A DNA stretch of 64,000 nt from an uncultured Lachnospiraceae bacterium (GTDB lineage Bacteria > Bacillota > Clostridia > Lachnospirales > Lachnospiraceae). Made by a program: the position numbers and the translations under genes. The stretch covers positions 1-64,000 of the forward strand of contig CAJUPJ010000007.1 of assembly GCA_910588655.1 (NCBI GenBank), read 5' to 3'. Below the pieces are notes generated by a model that saw nothing but the letters and a program-made list of their open reading frames with translations, was not told the DNA's origin and ran no database searches. Below, piece after piece: positions 1-8,644 of this stretch. Position 1 is the stretch's first letter. Each line of letters begins with the position of its first letter.

Positions 1-24
1 CAGAGGCTTTTAGCCGCAGAGCAA

Positions 25-50
25 ACCACCCGTTTTACGGGTGGTTCTGA
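25..50 (+). terminator. Hairpin, probable terminator of an upstream gene
   Basis: An 8-bp perfect stem (ACCACCCG / CGGGTGGT) with a TTTTA loop is followed by a weak T-rich tail. It probably ends a transcript that enters from the left of the window. The tail is not a clean U-tract, so a hairpin belonging to a lost mobile-element end is also possible. Confidence 0.45.
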
Positions 51-120
51 TTTATATGGAAATATGCTATATAAACAAATTATTACAGGTAATACCTGTT
101 TTACTGGGATGAGGTAATAT

Positions 121-987
121 ATGGGAAGGTATAAATTATTATTAAAAGAACTTCTTTGTCTCGCTATGGGGACAACTTTAATGGCAGCGGCAGTAAACTG
201 GATATATGAGCCTCTTGATATGGTTACAGGGGGGCTGTCAGGGCTTTCAATAGTAGTCAAATCATTGTCTTACAGGCTGTCAGGCGTTGCATTTCCAGTA
301 TGGATTAGCAATTTTGTATTAAATATCCCTATATTTATATGGGGAATTTTTATAAAAGGCAAGGGGTTTATTGCTAAGACATTATTTGCCAATACAGTTT
401 TTTCACTGGCTATGTATACAATGCCAGTTATAGACCCTGGGAGGCATGACTACCTGCTTGCGGCAGTTGTGGGCGGTGTGCTTACAGGGCTTGGGCTGGG
501 GCTTGTATTTGCCACAGGTTATTCTACAGGAGGTACAGACCTGTTAAGTGCCATAATATGCAGGTATGTTCCATATTATTCTGTATCAACAGTATTATTT
601 ATAGTGGATTCTATAGTTATAATTACTGGTGCTGTTGTATTTGGATTATATGTATCATTTTATGCAGTGATAGCAGTTTTTGTAACATCAAGTGTAATGG
701 ATTATATACTTTCAGGGGGAAAAGCATGTAAACAAGTGCTTGTAATTTCACCTGAATATGAAGAAATAAGCAGAAGGGTTTTTGCGGAAATGCAAAGAGG
801 GGCAACATTAATTGAGGCTAAAGGCATGTACTCAAATAACAGCCGCCCTATGCTGCTTTGTGTTGTGGCAAAAAAGGAAATTGCAAAGCTGACAGGACTT
901 GTTAAGAATGTAGATAAGAATGCATTTGTAATTATTTCTGAAATAAGGGAAGTATTTGGTGAAGGTTTTGGACAAAACAGACAGTAA
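121..987 (+). CDS. YitT family membrane protein (DUF161/DUF2179)
   Basis: A 288-residue membrane protein of the YitT family. About five hydrophobic segments span residues 10-195, with Gly-rich helices such as the one around GGVLTGLGLGL. A soluble C-terminal DUF2179-type domain of about 75 residues follows (roughly 210-285). The layout and length are those of Bacillus YitT/YpjC/YqfU, whose substrate is not established. The ATG lies about 7 bases after a GATGAGG ribosome binding site. It stands alone, 200 bases before the ABC ATPase gene. The family assignment is firm, the function unknown. Confidence 0.85.
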   Translation: MGRYKLLLKELLCLAMGTTLMAAAVNWIYEPLDMVTGGLSGLSIVVKSLSYRLSGVAFPVWISNFVLNIPIFIWGIFIKGKGFIAKTLFANTVFSLAMYTMPVIDPGRHDYLLAAVVGGVLTGLGLGLVFATGYSTGGTDLLSAIICRYVPYYSVSTVLFIVDSIVIITGAVVFGLYVSFYAVIAVFVTSSVMDYILSGGKACKQVLVISPEYEEISRRVFAEMQRGATLIEAKGMYSNNSRPMLLCVVAKKEIAKLTGLVKNVDKNAFVIISEIREVFGEGFGQNRQ

Positions 988-1188
988 AAACGTAAAAATT
1001 TTGTAAAAATTGATGTATTTAGAGGTTAAAAAATTAATTTTATACGCATTGCACAAAAACTAAAAAATTTCTTTGGATATTTGGTCTATGGTAAAAAAGA
1101 GCTTGTTAGTGTATTATAGTTGATAGATTAAGAAAGCGTATATTTGATACGGCACAATTATATTTGACAAATTAGGAGGAAATTCATA

Positions 1189-2301
1189 ATGGCAAGTTTA
1201 TCTTTAAAGAACATTAATAAAACATATCCAAATGGTTTTGTTGCGGTTAAAAATTTTAACCTCGAAATTGCAGATAAGGAGTTTATTATTTTCGTAGGTC
1301 CTTCAGGTTGTGGTAAGTCTACAACACTCCGTATGGTTGCTGGACTGGAAGAAATTTCAGCAGGTGAGTTATGGATTGGCAATACACTTGTTAATGATGT
1401 AGAGCCAAAAGACAGGGATATCGCAATGGTATTCCAGAACTACGCATTATATCCTCATATGTCAGTTTATGATAATATGGCATTCGGACTTAAGTTAAGA
1501 AAGACTCCAAAGGAGAAAATCGACAAATTAGTTCATGAAGCAGCTAAAATTCTTGATATCGAACATCTTTTAGACCGCAAGCCAAAGGCTTTATCAGGTG
1601 GACAGAGACAGCGTGTTGCCATGGGACGTGCAATCGTGCGTAATCCTAAAGTATTCCTTATGGATGAGCCTTTATCCAACCTTGATGCAAAGCTCCGTGT
1701 GCAGATGCGTATAGAAATTTCTAAAATCCACCAGAGACTTGAAGCTACAATTATATACGTAACACATGACCAGACAGAGGCGCTTACACTTGGTACACGT
1801 ATTGTTGTTATGAAGGATGGTATTATGCAGCAGGTTGCTTCACCTATCGACCTTTATACAAAGCCATGTAACGTATTCGTTGCAGGATTTATTGGTTCAC
1901 CTCAGATGAACTTTGTAAACTGCAAAGCTGTTAAAGATGGTTCAGATGTTAAGCTTGAATTTGGTTCATACTCTGTTAAAATTCCAGAAGGAAAGGCAGA
2001 GAAGGTAATAGAGGGCGGATATATCGGCAAAGATGTTATTATGGGTATACGTCCAGAAGATATTAAGGATGAAGAAATTTACATTAATTCAGGAACAGAT
2101 AACGTACTTGACGCTACAGTTAAAGTTTATGAAATGCTTGGTGCAGAAGTGTTCCTGTACTTCACAGTAGAAGGATTTGATATTACAGTCCGTGTAAACC
2201 CACGTACTACAGCACGTCCTGGCGATACAATTAAGATTGCGCTTGATGTAAGCAAAATCCATGTATTCGACAAGGAAACAGAAAAGGTAATTACTAACTA
2301 A
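1189..2301 (+). CDS. msmX: Multiple-sugar ABC importer ATPase, MsmX/UgpC type
   Basis: A 370-residue ATPase of the CUT1 carbohydrate importer family. Walker A is GPSGCGKST at residues 37-45, the signature LSGGQRQR is near 135, and Walker B ends in MDEP near 160. A C-terminal TOBE/OB region (about 240-365) is typical of MalK/UgpC/MsmX. No permease or binding protein is adjacent. In Firmicutes such an orphan ATPase usually energises several sugar importers encoded elsewhere, and that role is inferred here. Codons look well adapted, fitting high expression. It has an AGGAGGAA ribosome binding site and a strong hairpin downstream. Confidence 0.9.
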   Translation: MASLSLKNINKTYPNGFVAVKNFNLEIADKEFIIFVGPSGCGKSTTLRMVAGLEEISAGELWIGNTLVNDVEPKDRDIAMVFQNYALYPHMSVYDNMAFGLKLRKTPKEKIDKLVHEAAKILDIEHLLDRKPKALSGGQRQRVAMGRAIVRNPKVFLMDEPLSNLDAKLRVQMRIEISKIHQRLEATIIYVTHDQTEALTLGTRIVVMKDGIMQQVASPIDLYTKPCNVFVAGFIGSPQMNFVNCKAVKDGSDVKLEFGSYSVKIPEGKAEKVIEGGYIGKDVIMGIRPEDIKDEEIYINSGTDNVLDATVKVYEMLGAEVFLYFTVEGFDITVRVNPRTTARPGDTIKIALDVSKIHVFDKETEKVITN

Positions 2302-2328
2302 TAAAGATAGAATATAAAACATACACCT

Positions 2329-2362
2329 GGCAGGAGCTGCACTTAAAAGTGCAGCTCCTGCC
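2329..2362 (+). terminator. Terminator after the sugar ABC ATPase gene
   Basis: A 14-bp perfect stem beginning GGCAGGAGCTGCAC, with a TTAAAA loop, lies 27 bases after the stop. The following tail is only moderately T-rich. It separates this gene from the convergent gene at 2416-2961 and may act in both directions. Confidence 0.7.
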
Positions 2363-2415
2363 TTGCTGTGGTTTGGAATGTACCATAGAACAGCACACAT
2401 GGATATCTGTAAGTT

Positions 2416-2961
2416 TTAACTTCTGCATGTTTTTTGTAATATATTTAGTGTAGGGTATTTTCTAATATCTTCTCCCATACCTTTAAAAACATAATTAAAC
2501 GGGACTTGTGGTTTATCCATTGTAAATATTTCACATTCTTCTATTTCAATAAAACCAAGCAGCATGTTTTTAATCTGTCTAACTAGTTCTTCGTTACATT
2601 CATCAAAATTAAGTTCGCAATATGCATAATTCTGGTATTTTTCATATTGTTCAGATTTATGGGTAATGCTAAGGCAGAGCCAGCAGTTATCATCTAAACA
2701 GGTATGGTAATCTTTAGGCAATGAATACACAGATAAAGATTTAACTGGTTCTCCACTGGCTATAACTGTTTTAACTTTTCCTTCACAATGTTTAAGAGTT
2801 CTTAGGTCTTCAGAAAAAGAAGTTCCTGTAACGCCTATATGGGTTGCTGTGTGTCCAATTATATAAATTAATTCTTTGGCTTTGTCCAGCCATTCTTCCC
2901 AAAAACCATTTCTATGGCTGCATTTTCCATAGATTACAATTCCTAATTTTTTAATATTCAT
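2416..2961 (-). CDS. Uncharacterised cytosolic protein in a TetR operon
   Basis: A 181-residue soluble protein that I do not recognise. It has no signal peptide or membrane segment. It is rich in Cys (about 11) and His, including a pair in DNCWLCLS near residue 95 and an early HTATHIG stretch near 37. It lies 22 bases downstream of the TetR-family gene on the same strand, preceded by AAAGGTGG, so the two are probably co-transcribed and it may be a target of that regulator. Metal binding or a redox role is only a guess from composition. Confidence 0.6.
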   Translation of the reverse strand: MNIKKLGIVIYGKCSHRNGFWEEWLDKAKELIYIIGHTATHIGVTGTSFSEDLRTLKHCEGKVKTVIASGEPVKSLSVYSLPKDYHTCLDDNCWLCLSITHKSEQYEKYQNYAYCELNFDECNEELVRQIKNMLLGFIEIEECEIFTMDKPQVPFNYVFKGMGEDIRKYPTLNILQKTCRS

Positions 2962-2983
2962 TTCTCCACCTTTTCTGTTCTGC

Positions 2984-3517
2984 TTATAGCCCCTGGCTTT
3001 GGAATAACTGTTTCATTTCTTCTGCGGACTCCTGCATACCCCTTTCAAACCATACTTCAATCCAGCCATACAGGCTGTATGCCACAAATGCTTTTGCATA
3101 AGCTTCACCTTTAGGAAGTCCGGGTTTTAATTCCATAATATCCAGAATTACATCTTTAAGCAAATAGATAAGATGGTGTTTATTCAAAAGACTGTAAAAT
3201 GCCTTATGCTGCTCAAAATGGCAAAATACCATGCCAATAGCTGAACTAAGAGGCAGGGAGCTGTTTTTCTCCCAGTTACCTTTCCATTCATCAAATAGTT
3301 TATTGATATATGCTTTTAAAATATCTTCCTTACTATTAAAATTTCTATAAAAAGAAGCCCGTCCAATGCCTGCATTATTGCATAATTCACTAATGGAAAT
3401 ATTTTCCAGTGTTTTTTCTTCCAATAGTGCCAGAAGAGAATTTGTTATATGCTCTGTCACATAAATATTTCTTCCTTCATTGCTCATTGGTGATACAGTT
3501 TTACTGTTTTGTCTCAT
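2984..3517 (-). CDS. TetR/AcrR family transcriptional regulator
   Basis: A 177-residue regulator. An N-terminal helix-turn-helix spans about residues 20-65: ISISELCNNAGIGRASFYRNF, the TetR fold with the FYRNF recognition-helix end. A divergent all-helical ligand-binding domain follows, with a C-terminal region like the TetR_C families of Clostridia. The start at 3517 is chosen because GGAGGGG sits 5-6 bases upstream; an in-frame ATG at 3538 would place that site inside the gene. It heads a two-gene operon with the unknown gene downstream and probably autoregulates. The ligand is unknown. Confidence 0.85.
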   Translation of the reverse strand: MRQNSKTVSPMSNEGRNIYVTEHITNSLLALLEEKTLENISISELCNNAGIGRASFYRNFNSKEDILKAYINKLFDEWKGNWEKNSSLPLSSAIGMVFCHFEQHKAFYSLLNKHHLIYLLKDVILDIMELKPGLPKGEAYAKAFVAYSLYGWIEVWFERGMQESAEEMKQLFQSQGL

Positions 3518-4007
3518 TTCTTCCCCTCCTATTGACATTTTTCAATAAGTGATGATACAATTATATCGGCGATACAAATGTTTTATAGAGATATTAGCAC
3601 ACTTTATTGGAAAAATCAAATGGACGGAATGGAGGTTTAAAATGACACTAAAGTGTATGTGGAATATATGCGGAAAATACTGGAATACCTTGATACTTAT
3701 ATGCCAATAGATTAAAATGCCATAACTTTTATTAGATATTTCTGTGCATAATGGCATAATATGGTAAAGTGCACAATTTTTACTTGTATCTGTAATAAAA
3801 ATATATGAAAAGTTAACTGAATATACTTTACTTTTGTGCAAATTGATGGTAAGATATATTGCAGGGCAGGTTAGATTGAAAAATCATTCTAAGGTTGCAA
3901 AAACGCAGAAACAACGTTTTTCATAGCTGTCTGGGCCGCAGAAAGCGCGGCATGGAGTTATGCAATATAACAATGGGGAGTACACAGGAATAATTGGAGG
4001 TATATTT
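3518..4007. other. 490-base intergenic region between divergent regulators
   Basis: AT-rich divergent spacer between the TetR and CdaR-like genes. It holds a 22-codon reading frame at 3642-3710 (+) behind a perfect GGAGGT. Two small hairpins follow: AAAAACG/CGTTTTT at 3898-3920 and GCCGC/GCGGC at about 3935-3951. The second resembles hairpins before two other genes in this window (26692, 43285). I see no longer coding sequence or RNA gene. Confidence 0.5.
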
Positions 4008-5096
4008 ATGATATCAAACCAGGTCCTTCAAACGACAATAGATGGATTGAAAAATATCACAAGGATTGATATATGTATTATGGATACAGAGGGCAAGGCT
4101 CTTGCTACTACTATAAATAATATTGAAGAATATGAGGAAGCTGTTATGGCTTTCGTAGACTCTCCAGCAGACAGCCAGGTTTTACAGGGATACCAGTTTT
4201 TTAAGGTGTTTGATGAGCACCAGTTAGAGTATGTTATCCTTGCAAAGGGTGACAGTGATGATGTGTATATGGTTGGTAAGCTGGCTGCATTCCAGATACA
4301 AAATCTTTTAGTTGCATATAAGGAAAGATATGATAAAGATAATTTCATTAAAAACCTGTTATTAGATAACCTGCTTCTTGTAGATATATATAACCGTGCA
4401 AAGAAACTCCATATTGACACAAGTATCAAAAGGATTGTTTTCCTTATCGAAACTAAGAATGAAAAAGATATAAACGCGCTTGAAACAGTCAAAGGGCTTT
4501 TTGCAAGCAAGACGAGGGATTTTATTACACAGGTAGATGAAAGGAATATTATTCTTGTAAAAGAGGTTAAGCAAAACGAGAGTTATGACGATATGGAAAA
4601 GACAGCAAAAGTTATCCTTGATATGCTTAATACAGAAGCAATGACAATGGTACATGTGGCATATGGCACTATTGTTAATGAAATTAAAGATGTTTCACGT
4701 TCATATAAAGAGGCGAAGATGGCGCTTGATGTTGGCAAGATATTTTATAGTGACCAGCATGTGATAGCTTACAGCAGCCTGGGAATAGGCCGTCTTATTT
4801 ACCAGCTTCCTATGCCGTTATGTAAAATGTTTATAAAAGAAATATTTGGCAATAAATCACCAGATGACTTTGATGAGGAAACAATTGCCACTATTAATAA
4901 ATTTTTTGAGAACAGTTTAAATGTTTCAGAAACTTCAAGGCAGCTTTATATACACAGGAATACACTTGTTTACAGGCTTGATAAGCTTGAGAAAAGCACA
5001 GGGCTTGATTTAAGGGTATTTGATGATGCAATAACTTTTAAGATAGCACTTATGGTAGTTAAGTATATGAAGTATATGGAAACATTTGAGTATTAA
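4008..5096 (+). CDS. CdaR/PucR-type transcriptional regulator
   Basis: A 362-residue regulator. The N-terminal part (about 1-110) is a small sensory domain. The middle (about 130-265) resembles the GGDEF-like domain of CdaR-type proteins. The C-terminus (about 300-360) is the PucR helix-turn-helix: NVSETSRQLYIHRNTLVYRL. Such proteins usually control sugar-diacid, purine or amino-acid catabolism in response to a small molecule. No target operon lies next to it. The start at 4008 follows GGAGG with 8-base spacing; an upstream in-frame ATG at 3960 has no good ribosome binding site. It ends in a clear terminator. Confidence 0.85.
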   Translation: MISNQVLQTTIDGLKNITRIDICIMDTEGKALATTINNIEEYEEAVMAFVDSPADSQVLQGYQFFKVFDEHQLEYVILAKGDSDDVYMVGKLAAFQIQNLLVAYKERYDKDNFIKNLLLDNLLLVDIYNRAKKLHIDTSIKRIVFLIETKNEKDINALETVKGLFASKTRDFITQVDERNIILVKEVKQNESYDDMEKTAKVILDMLNTEAMTMVHVAYGTIVNEIKDVSRSYKEAKMALDVGKIFYSDQHVIAYSSLGIGRLIYQLPMPLCKMFIKEIFGNKSPDDFDEETIATINKFFENSLNVSETSRQLYIHRNTLVYRLDKLEKSTGLDLRVFDDAITFKIALMVVKYMKYMETFEY

Positions 5097-5128
5097 TATG
5101 CCAATCATTTAATATGCATTATATAAAG

Positions 5129-5172
5129 AAACACAGGTTAAGCGTAAAGCTTAGCCTGTGTTTTGTTTTTGC
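5129..5172 (+). terminator. Rho-independent terminator of the CdaR-like gene
   Basis: A 15-base stem starting AACACAGGTTAAGC, with a short GTAAA loop, is followed by TTTTGTTTTT. Intrinsic terminator, 33 bases after the stop. Confidence 0.9.
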
Positions 5173-5212
5173 AGGGTAATTTACAGTTATCTTTTTGGTG
5201 TAAGAGTAAGAT

Positions 5213-5326
5213 GGACGGTTTTACGTGCCAGAGCCAGAATATTATGTACAGAGGTACGTTTACGCTATGGTGCAAACATGCCTTGTTATGGAATAATTTA
5301 GTGGAATGTGCAGAAACCCTGCGTCC
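5213..5326 (+). repeat. Palindromic intergenic element, copy 1 (short)
   Basis: A 114-base copy of the dispersed element. The left end GGACGGTTTTACGTGCCAGAG matches copies 2 and 6, and the right end AAACCCTGCGTCC matches copy 3. The middle contains GTACAGAGGTACG, the counterpart of CCGTACAGGGGCACG in copy 2. It lacks the large central hairpin and looks internally deleted. The flanking motif CTAACTGAAAATTT follows 16 bases later. A short reading frame across it is not a gene. Confidence 0.75.
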
Positions 5327-5463
5327 GTCTGCCAGTACAAGCTAACTGAAAATTTATGAAATGTATGTGTTCTTTTCGTCTTTCAGGCTTTACACTTTAA
5401 GTTGCTAATGGTATAATGAGATAATCGTTAATTTATTTATTTTAGTTAAGAGAGGACGGTACT

Positions 5464-5970
5464 ATGGGATTATTACAGGACTGGAGAGAATACGCATATG
5501 GCGTAGACATTAATTCTAAAGCAGGAAAAGCTATCTGGGATAAATATTTTAAGGAGGAGAAAGCTGTTTATGAACAGCTTCTTGCAGACCCATCCGACAT
5601 TGTCAGCGGCACTGTAGGCGGACTTGCGCAGAAATACAATATGGAACTTAAGTATATGGTTGGGTTTCTTGATGGTATTAATGACAGTCTCAAAGAGCCA
5701 AATCCAATTGAGGATATGACAGAGGATACAGAAGTAAAACTGGATATAGATTTAGAAAAGCTTTATTATAATATGGTTGAGGCAAAAGCAGAATGGCTTT
5801 ATGGTCTTCCTGCATGGAATACCCTTCTTTCAGAGGAGCGAAGGAAAGAGCTTTATTTAAAGCAGAAAAAGTCAGGGACTATAGTTAAAGAGAAAAAGAT
5901 TGGAAGAAATGACCCATGTCCATGCGGAAGCGGCAAGAAATATAAAAAGTGCTGTGGTGCAAATATTTAA
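5464..5970 (+). CDS. SEC-C metal-binding motif protein
   Basis: A 168-residue protein with a helical N-terminal region of about 130 residues that I cannot assign. At the C-terminus it has a textbook SEC-C zinc motif, GRNDPCPCGSGKKYKKCC, at about 148-165. SEC-C motifs bind zinc, and in SecA they contact SecB or ribosomes; many small bacterial proteins carry one with no known role. It is preceded by AGAGAGGACGG, stands upstream of the signalling module and is separated from it by 76 bases. Family firm, function unknown. Confidence 0.8.
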   Translation: MGLLQDWREYAYGVDINSKAGKAIWDKYFKEEKAVYEQLLADPSDIVSGTVGGLAQKYNMELKYMVGFLDGINDSLKEPNPIEDMTEDTEVKLDIDLEKLYYNMVEAKAEWLYGLPAWNTLLSEERRKELYLKQKKSGTIVKEKKIGRNDPCPCGSGKKYKKCCGANI

Positions 5971-6046
5971 ACGCACTTATGTTTTAAACACACTTATATG
6001 AATATGTATTTGGAGAGGACGCTTGTATTAGCGGAGGTGTGATACG

Positions 6047-7525
6047 ATGGGGGAGTTTTTTAGTTTTGAACAGAGAATGGAGCGGTACAGGTCTTTGCTG
6101 GATGTGCCGGAAGAGATGATTTTCTTTTTTGAGCCAGATGGTTATGTCTGTGAGAGAAACCATCTTGTTACAAACCAGCTTGAGTATGAAGAGGAAGAAG
6201 CTTTATTTATACAAGAGATTTTTCCTTCAGTTTTTGAACTGGAGGATGGCAGGGTAAAACTGGCAGGAAAGCCAGAGAAAGAACGTTTTGAAACAGCAGT
6301 ATACCGGAAGAACCAGACATGTATACCAGCAAGTGCTTATATATGTTTTCTTGATGAGGAAGAAACAGGGTGCTATGGAATGTGCTGCGCCCGCAATATA
6401 GGTAAATACAAAGAAACGGCAAAAGACCTGATTTCTGCCAAAGTAGAGGTTGAGGAAGTCCATAAGGAACGCAATGAGTTTGTTGCTAATGTTACGCATG
6501 AATTAAGGACGCCTGTAAACGGGGTAATGGGGCTTGCGCAGAACCTGCTTGCAACTGATTTGACTTCTGAACAGAAGGAGTCAGTTGATATTATTAAACA
6601 GTGCTGCTCCAATATGATTAAAATTATAAATAATATCCTTGATTTTTCAAAATTACAGTCTGGAAAGTTTACTATTGAGTACAATGAGTTTAGTTTCCAC
6701 CAGATGATGGATAAACTTGTTAAAGTAAATATGCCACAAGTGGAAGCAAAAGGTATTAAACTTATCTGCAATGTTTCAGCAGATATTCCAGACAGGATTA
6801 TAGGGGATGAGTTAAGGCTTACACAGGTTTTGAACAATCTTCTGTCAAATGCAGTGAAGTTTACAAGTGTAGGCCAGATAGTTATAAATGTTGTAAAGAC
6901 AATTGACCTCGGCGAAGAGTTTGAACTGTTTTTCATGGTTATTGATACAGGAATAGGCATAGCAGAAGAAGAAATGGATAAACTGTTCAGGAGCTTTTCA
7001 CAGGTTGATGCATCAATAACAAGAAGGTTTGGTGGTACAGGCCTTGGGCTTAGTATTGTTAAAAACCTTGTAGAAATGATGGGCGGAAGTGTTAATGTTG
7101 AAAGTGAAAAGGGCAAAGGAAGTACATTTTCATTTTCAGTAAGGGTTAAAAAGACAGAACCAGATACCAGCAGTGAAACAGAGGATATAAAGGAAAGTTC
7201 ATATTTATTTAATCTTGGTGATATTTCTGCCGATGATGAAGAGGAAGGGACAGAACTCTATATACTTGGTTCTGCTGAAAATATTAAAGAAATTAATGCA
7301 AATATGGAGAAACTGGTTATTTGTATTGAAATGGAGAACTGGGACAGGGCAGATACATTTGCAGATAATATAAAACAGCTTGTTGCAGAAGATACCATGA
7401 ACCTTAAGAGAAAAGCTTTCCGTCTCCAGATGACTGTAAGGAAGGGGGCGCATGAAGCCGCCATTGAGCAGTATGATGAACTTAAGAGAGCCATAATTGA
7501 GGCATTTGGTGAAGAGGAGGGATAA
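6047..7525 (+). CDS. Sensor histidine kinase of a c-di-GMP module
   Basis: A 492-residue cytosolic kinase. Residues 1-120 form a PAS-like sensory region. A short helix leads to HisKA with the phospho-acceptor His151 in THELRTP. The HATPase domain has LLSNAVKF, DTGIGI and GGTGLGLSI. The last 90 or so residues form a helical tail resembling a degenerate Hpt or dimer bundle without a clear HxxKG motif. There is no membrane segment, so it should sense an internal signal. The ribosome binding site is GGAGGTG. It lies 4 bases before the receiver-HD-GYP gene, its likely phosphotransfer partner. Confidence 0.88.
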   Translation: MGEFFSFEQRMERYRSLLDVPEEMIFFFEPDGYVCERNHLVTNQLEYEEEEALFIQEIFPSVFELEDGRVKLAGKPEKERFETAVYRKNQTCIPASAYICFLDEEETGCYGMCCARNIGKYKETAKDLISAKVEVEEVHKERNEFVANVTHELRTPVNGVMGLAQNLLATDLTSEQKESVDIIKQCCSNMIKIINNILDFSKLQSGKFTIEYNEFSFHQMMDKLVKVNMPQVEAKGIKLICNVSADIPDRIIGDELRLTQVLNNLLSNAVKFTSVGQIVINVVKTIDLGEEFELFFMVIDTGIGIAEEEMDKLFRSFSQVDASITRRFGGTGLGLSIVKNLVEMMGGSVNVESEKGKGSTFSFSVRVKKTEPDTSSETEDIKESSYLFNLGDISADDEEEGTELYILGSAENIKEINANMEKLVICIEMENWDRADTFADNIKQLVAEDTMNLKRKAFRLQMTVRKGAHEAAIEQYDELKRAIIEAFGEEEG

Positions 7526-7529
7526 ATAT

Positions 7530-8603
7530 ATGCCTGCAAACAAGGAGCAGAAGCCAAATATTCTTATAGTGGATGATGTTTCAGCTAACCTGGTGCTTTT
7601 ATCAGAAATAATAAAATCAGCAGGATATGTACCACGTCCTGTTATAAGTGTAAAACAGGCTTTAGCAGCAATAAACCAGAAAAGCCCGCATATTATCCTG
7701 CTTGATATAACAATGCCAGAAATAAATGGATTTGATTTCTGTTCAATGCTTAAAGCTGATGTAAAAACAAGGGATATACCAATAATTTTTATATCTGCCC
7801 TTGATTCTGTTGAGGATAAAATAAAAGGGTTTAAACTTGGAGCAGTTGATTATATAGCAAAACCATTTGAAAAAGAAGAGGTTACGTTAAGGCTTGATAC
7901 ACATCTTAAGATTTATAAGATGCAGCAGGAGCTTGAAACATATAATAAAAAGCTTCATAAAGTAGTAAATACACAGATACAGATGGTTGCAGAAGAGCAG
8001 AACAATATTTTTTATGCGCTTGCGAGCCTGCTTGAATCACGGTATGGCAGCGGTGACGGCCATTTGCGCATGATAGGCGCTAATTGCAGGAAACTGGCTA
8101 TGAGCCTCCAGTTTTCACCAAAGTTTGATAAAAAGATAACCAGCAGTTTTATTGATACAATTGAAGTCGCTTCACAGCTGCATGATATAGGAACATTTGC
8201 AATAAGGGATAATATACTTTTAAAAGAAGGTTCTCTTACACCAGAAGAGTGGGAAGTTGTTAAGCAGCATTCCGAGTCTGGTGCTAAACATCTTGAGAAA
8301 ATATATAAATACAGTGGTAATAATGAACTTGTGGATATGGCAGTGGATATTGCAAGATACCATCATGAGAACTGGGATGGAACAGGTTATCCATATGGGC
8401 TTGCAGGTGATGAAATACCACTTTCTGCAAGAATTATGGCTATAGTGGATGTATATGATGCGCTGAACCGCGACAGGTGTTACAGAAAGGCATATTCTAA
8501 TGAAGAAAGCCTTGAAATAATGAGAAATGAAACAGGAAAAAGATTTGACCCGCATATGATGGAGATATTTAATAAAGTCCATAAACAACTGCGCCTGCCT
8601 TAG
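7530..8603 (+). CDS. Response regulator with HD-GYP phosphodiesterase domain
   Basis: A 357-residue protein. The receiver domain (about 9-125) has the acidic pair DD at 15-16, phospho-acceptor Asp59 in LLDITMP and Lys111 in AKPF. A coiled linker leads to an HD-GYP domain with LHDIG near 214 and an intact HHENWDGTGYP motif. The conserved residues predict hydrolysis of cyclic di-GMP under control of phosphorylation. The start at 7530 follows GAGGAGG; an earlier in-frame ATG at 7497 would overlap the kinase gene. It is the middle gene of a three-gene operon. Confidence 0.92.
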   Translation: MPANKEQKPNILIVDDVSANLVLLSEIIKSAGYVPRPVISVKQALAAINQKSPHIILLDITMPEINGFDFCSMLKADVKTRDIPIIFISALDSVEDKIKGFKLGAVDYIAKPFEKEEVTLRLDTHLKIYKMQQELETYNKKLHKVVNTQIQMVAEEQNNIFYALASLLESRYGSGDGHLRMIGANCRKLAMSLQFSPKFDKKITSSFIDTIEVASQLHDIGTFAIRDNILLKEGSLTPEEWEVVKQHSESGAKHLEKIYKYSGNNELVDMAVDIARYHHENWDGTGYPYGLAGDEIPLSARIMAIVDVYDALNRDRCYRKAYSNEESLEIMRNETGKRFDPHMMEIFNKVHKQLRLP

Positions 8604-8644
8604 AAGGAAGAAAGGCAGTTAACAAGGATTAGGAGGAATATATT

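Noticed and set aside
3850..4007. Cyclic di-GMP (GEMM) riboswitch before the CdaR-like gene
   Set aside because: GCAAAAACGCAG and a following hairpin looked suggestive, but the conserved GEMM tetraloop and receptor pattern are not present.
5163..5345. 60-codon reading frame after the CdaR-like terminator
   Set aside because: It begins inside the terminator tail and spans repeat copy 1.
6373..7116. 247-codon antisense frame within the histidine kinase gene
   Set aside because: Ser/Ile-rich shadow of the kinase coding strand, without start signal or domain.
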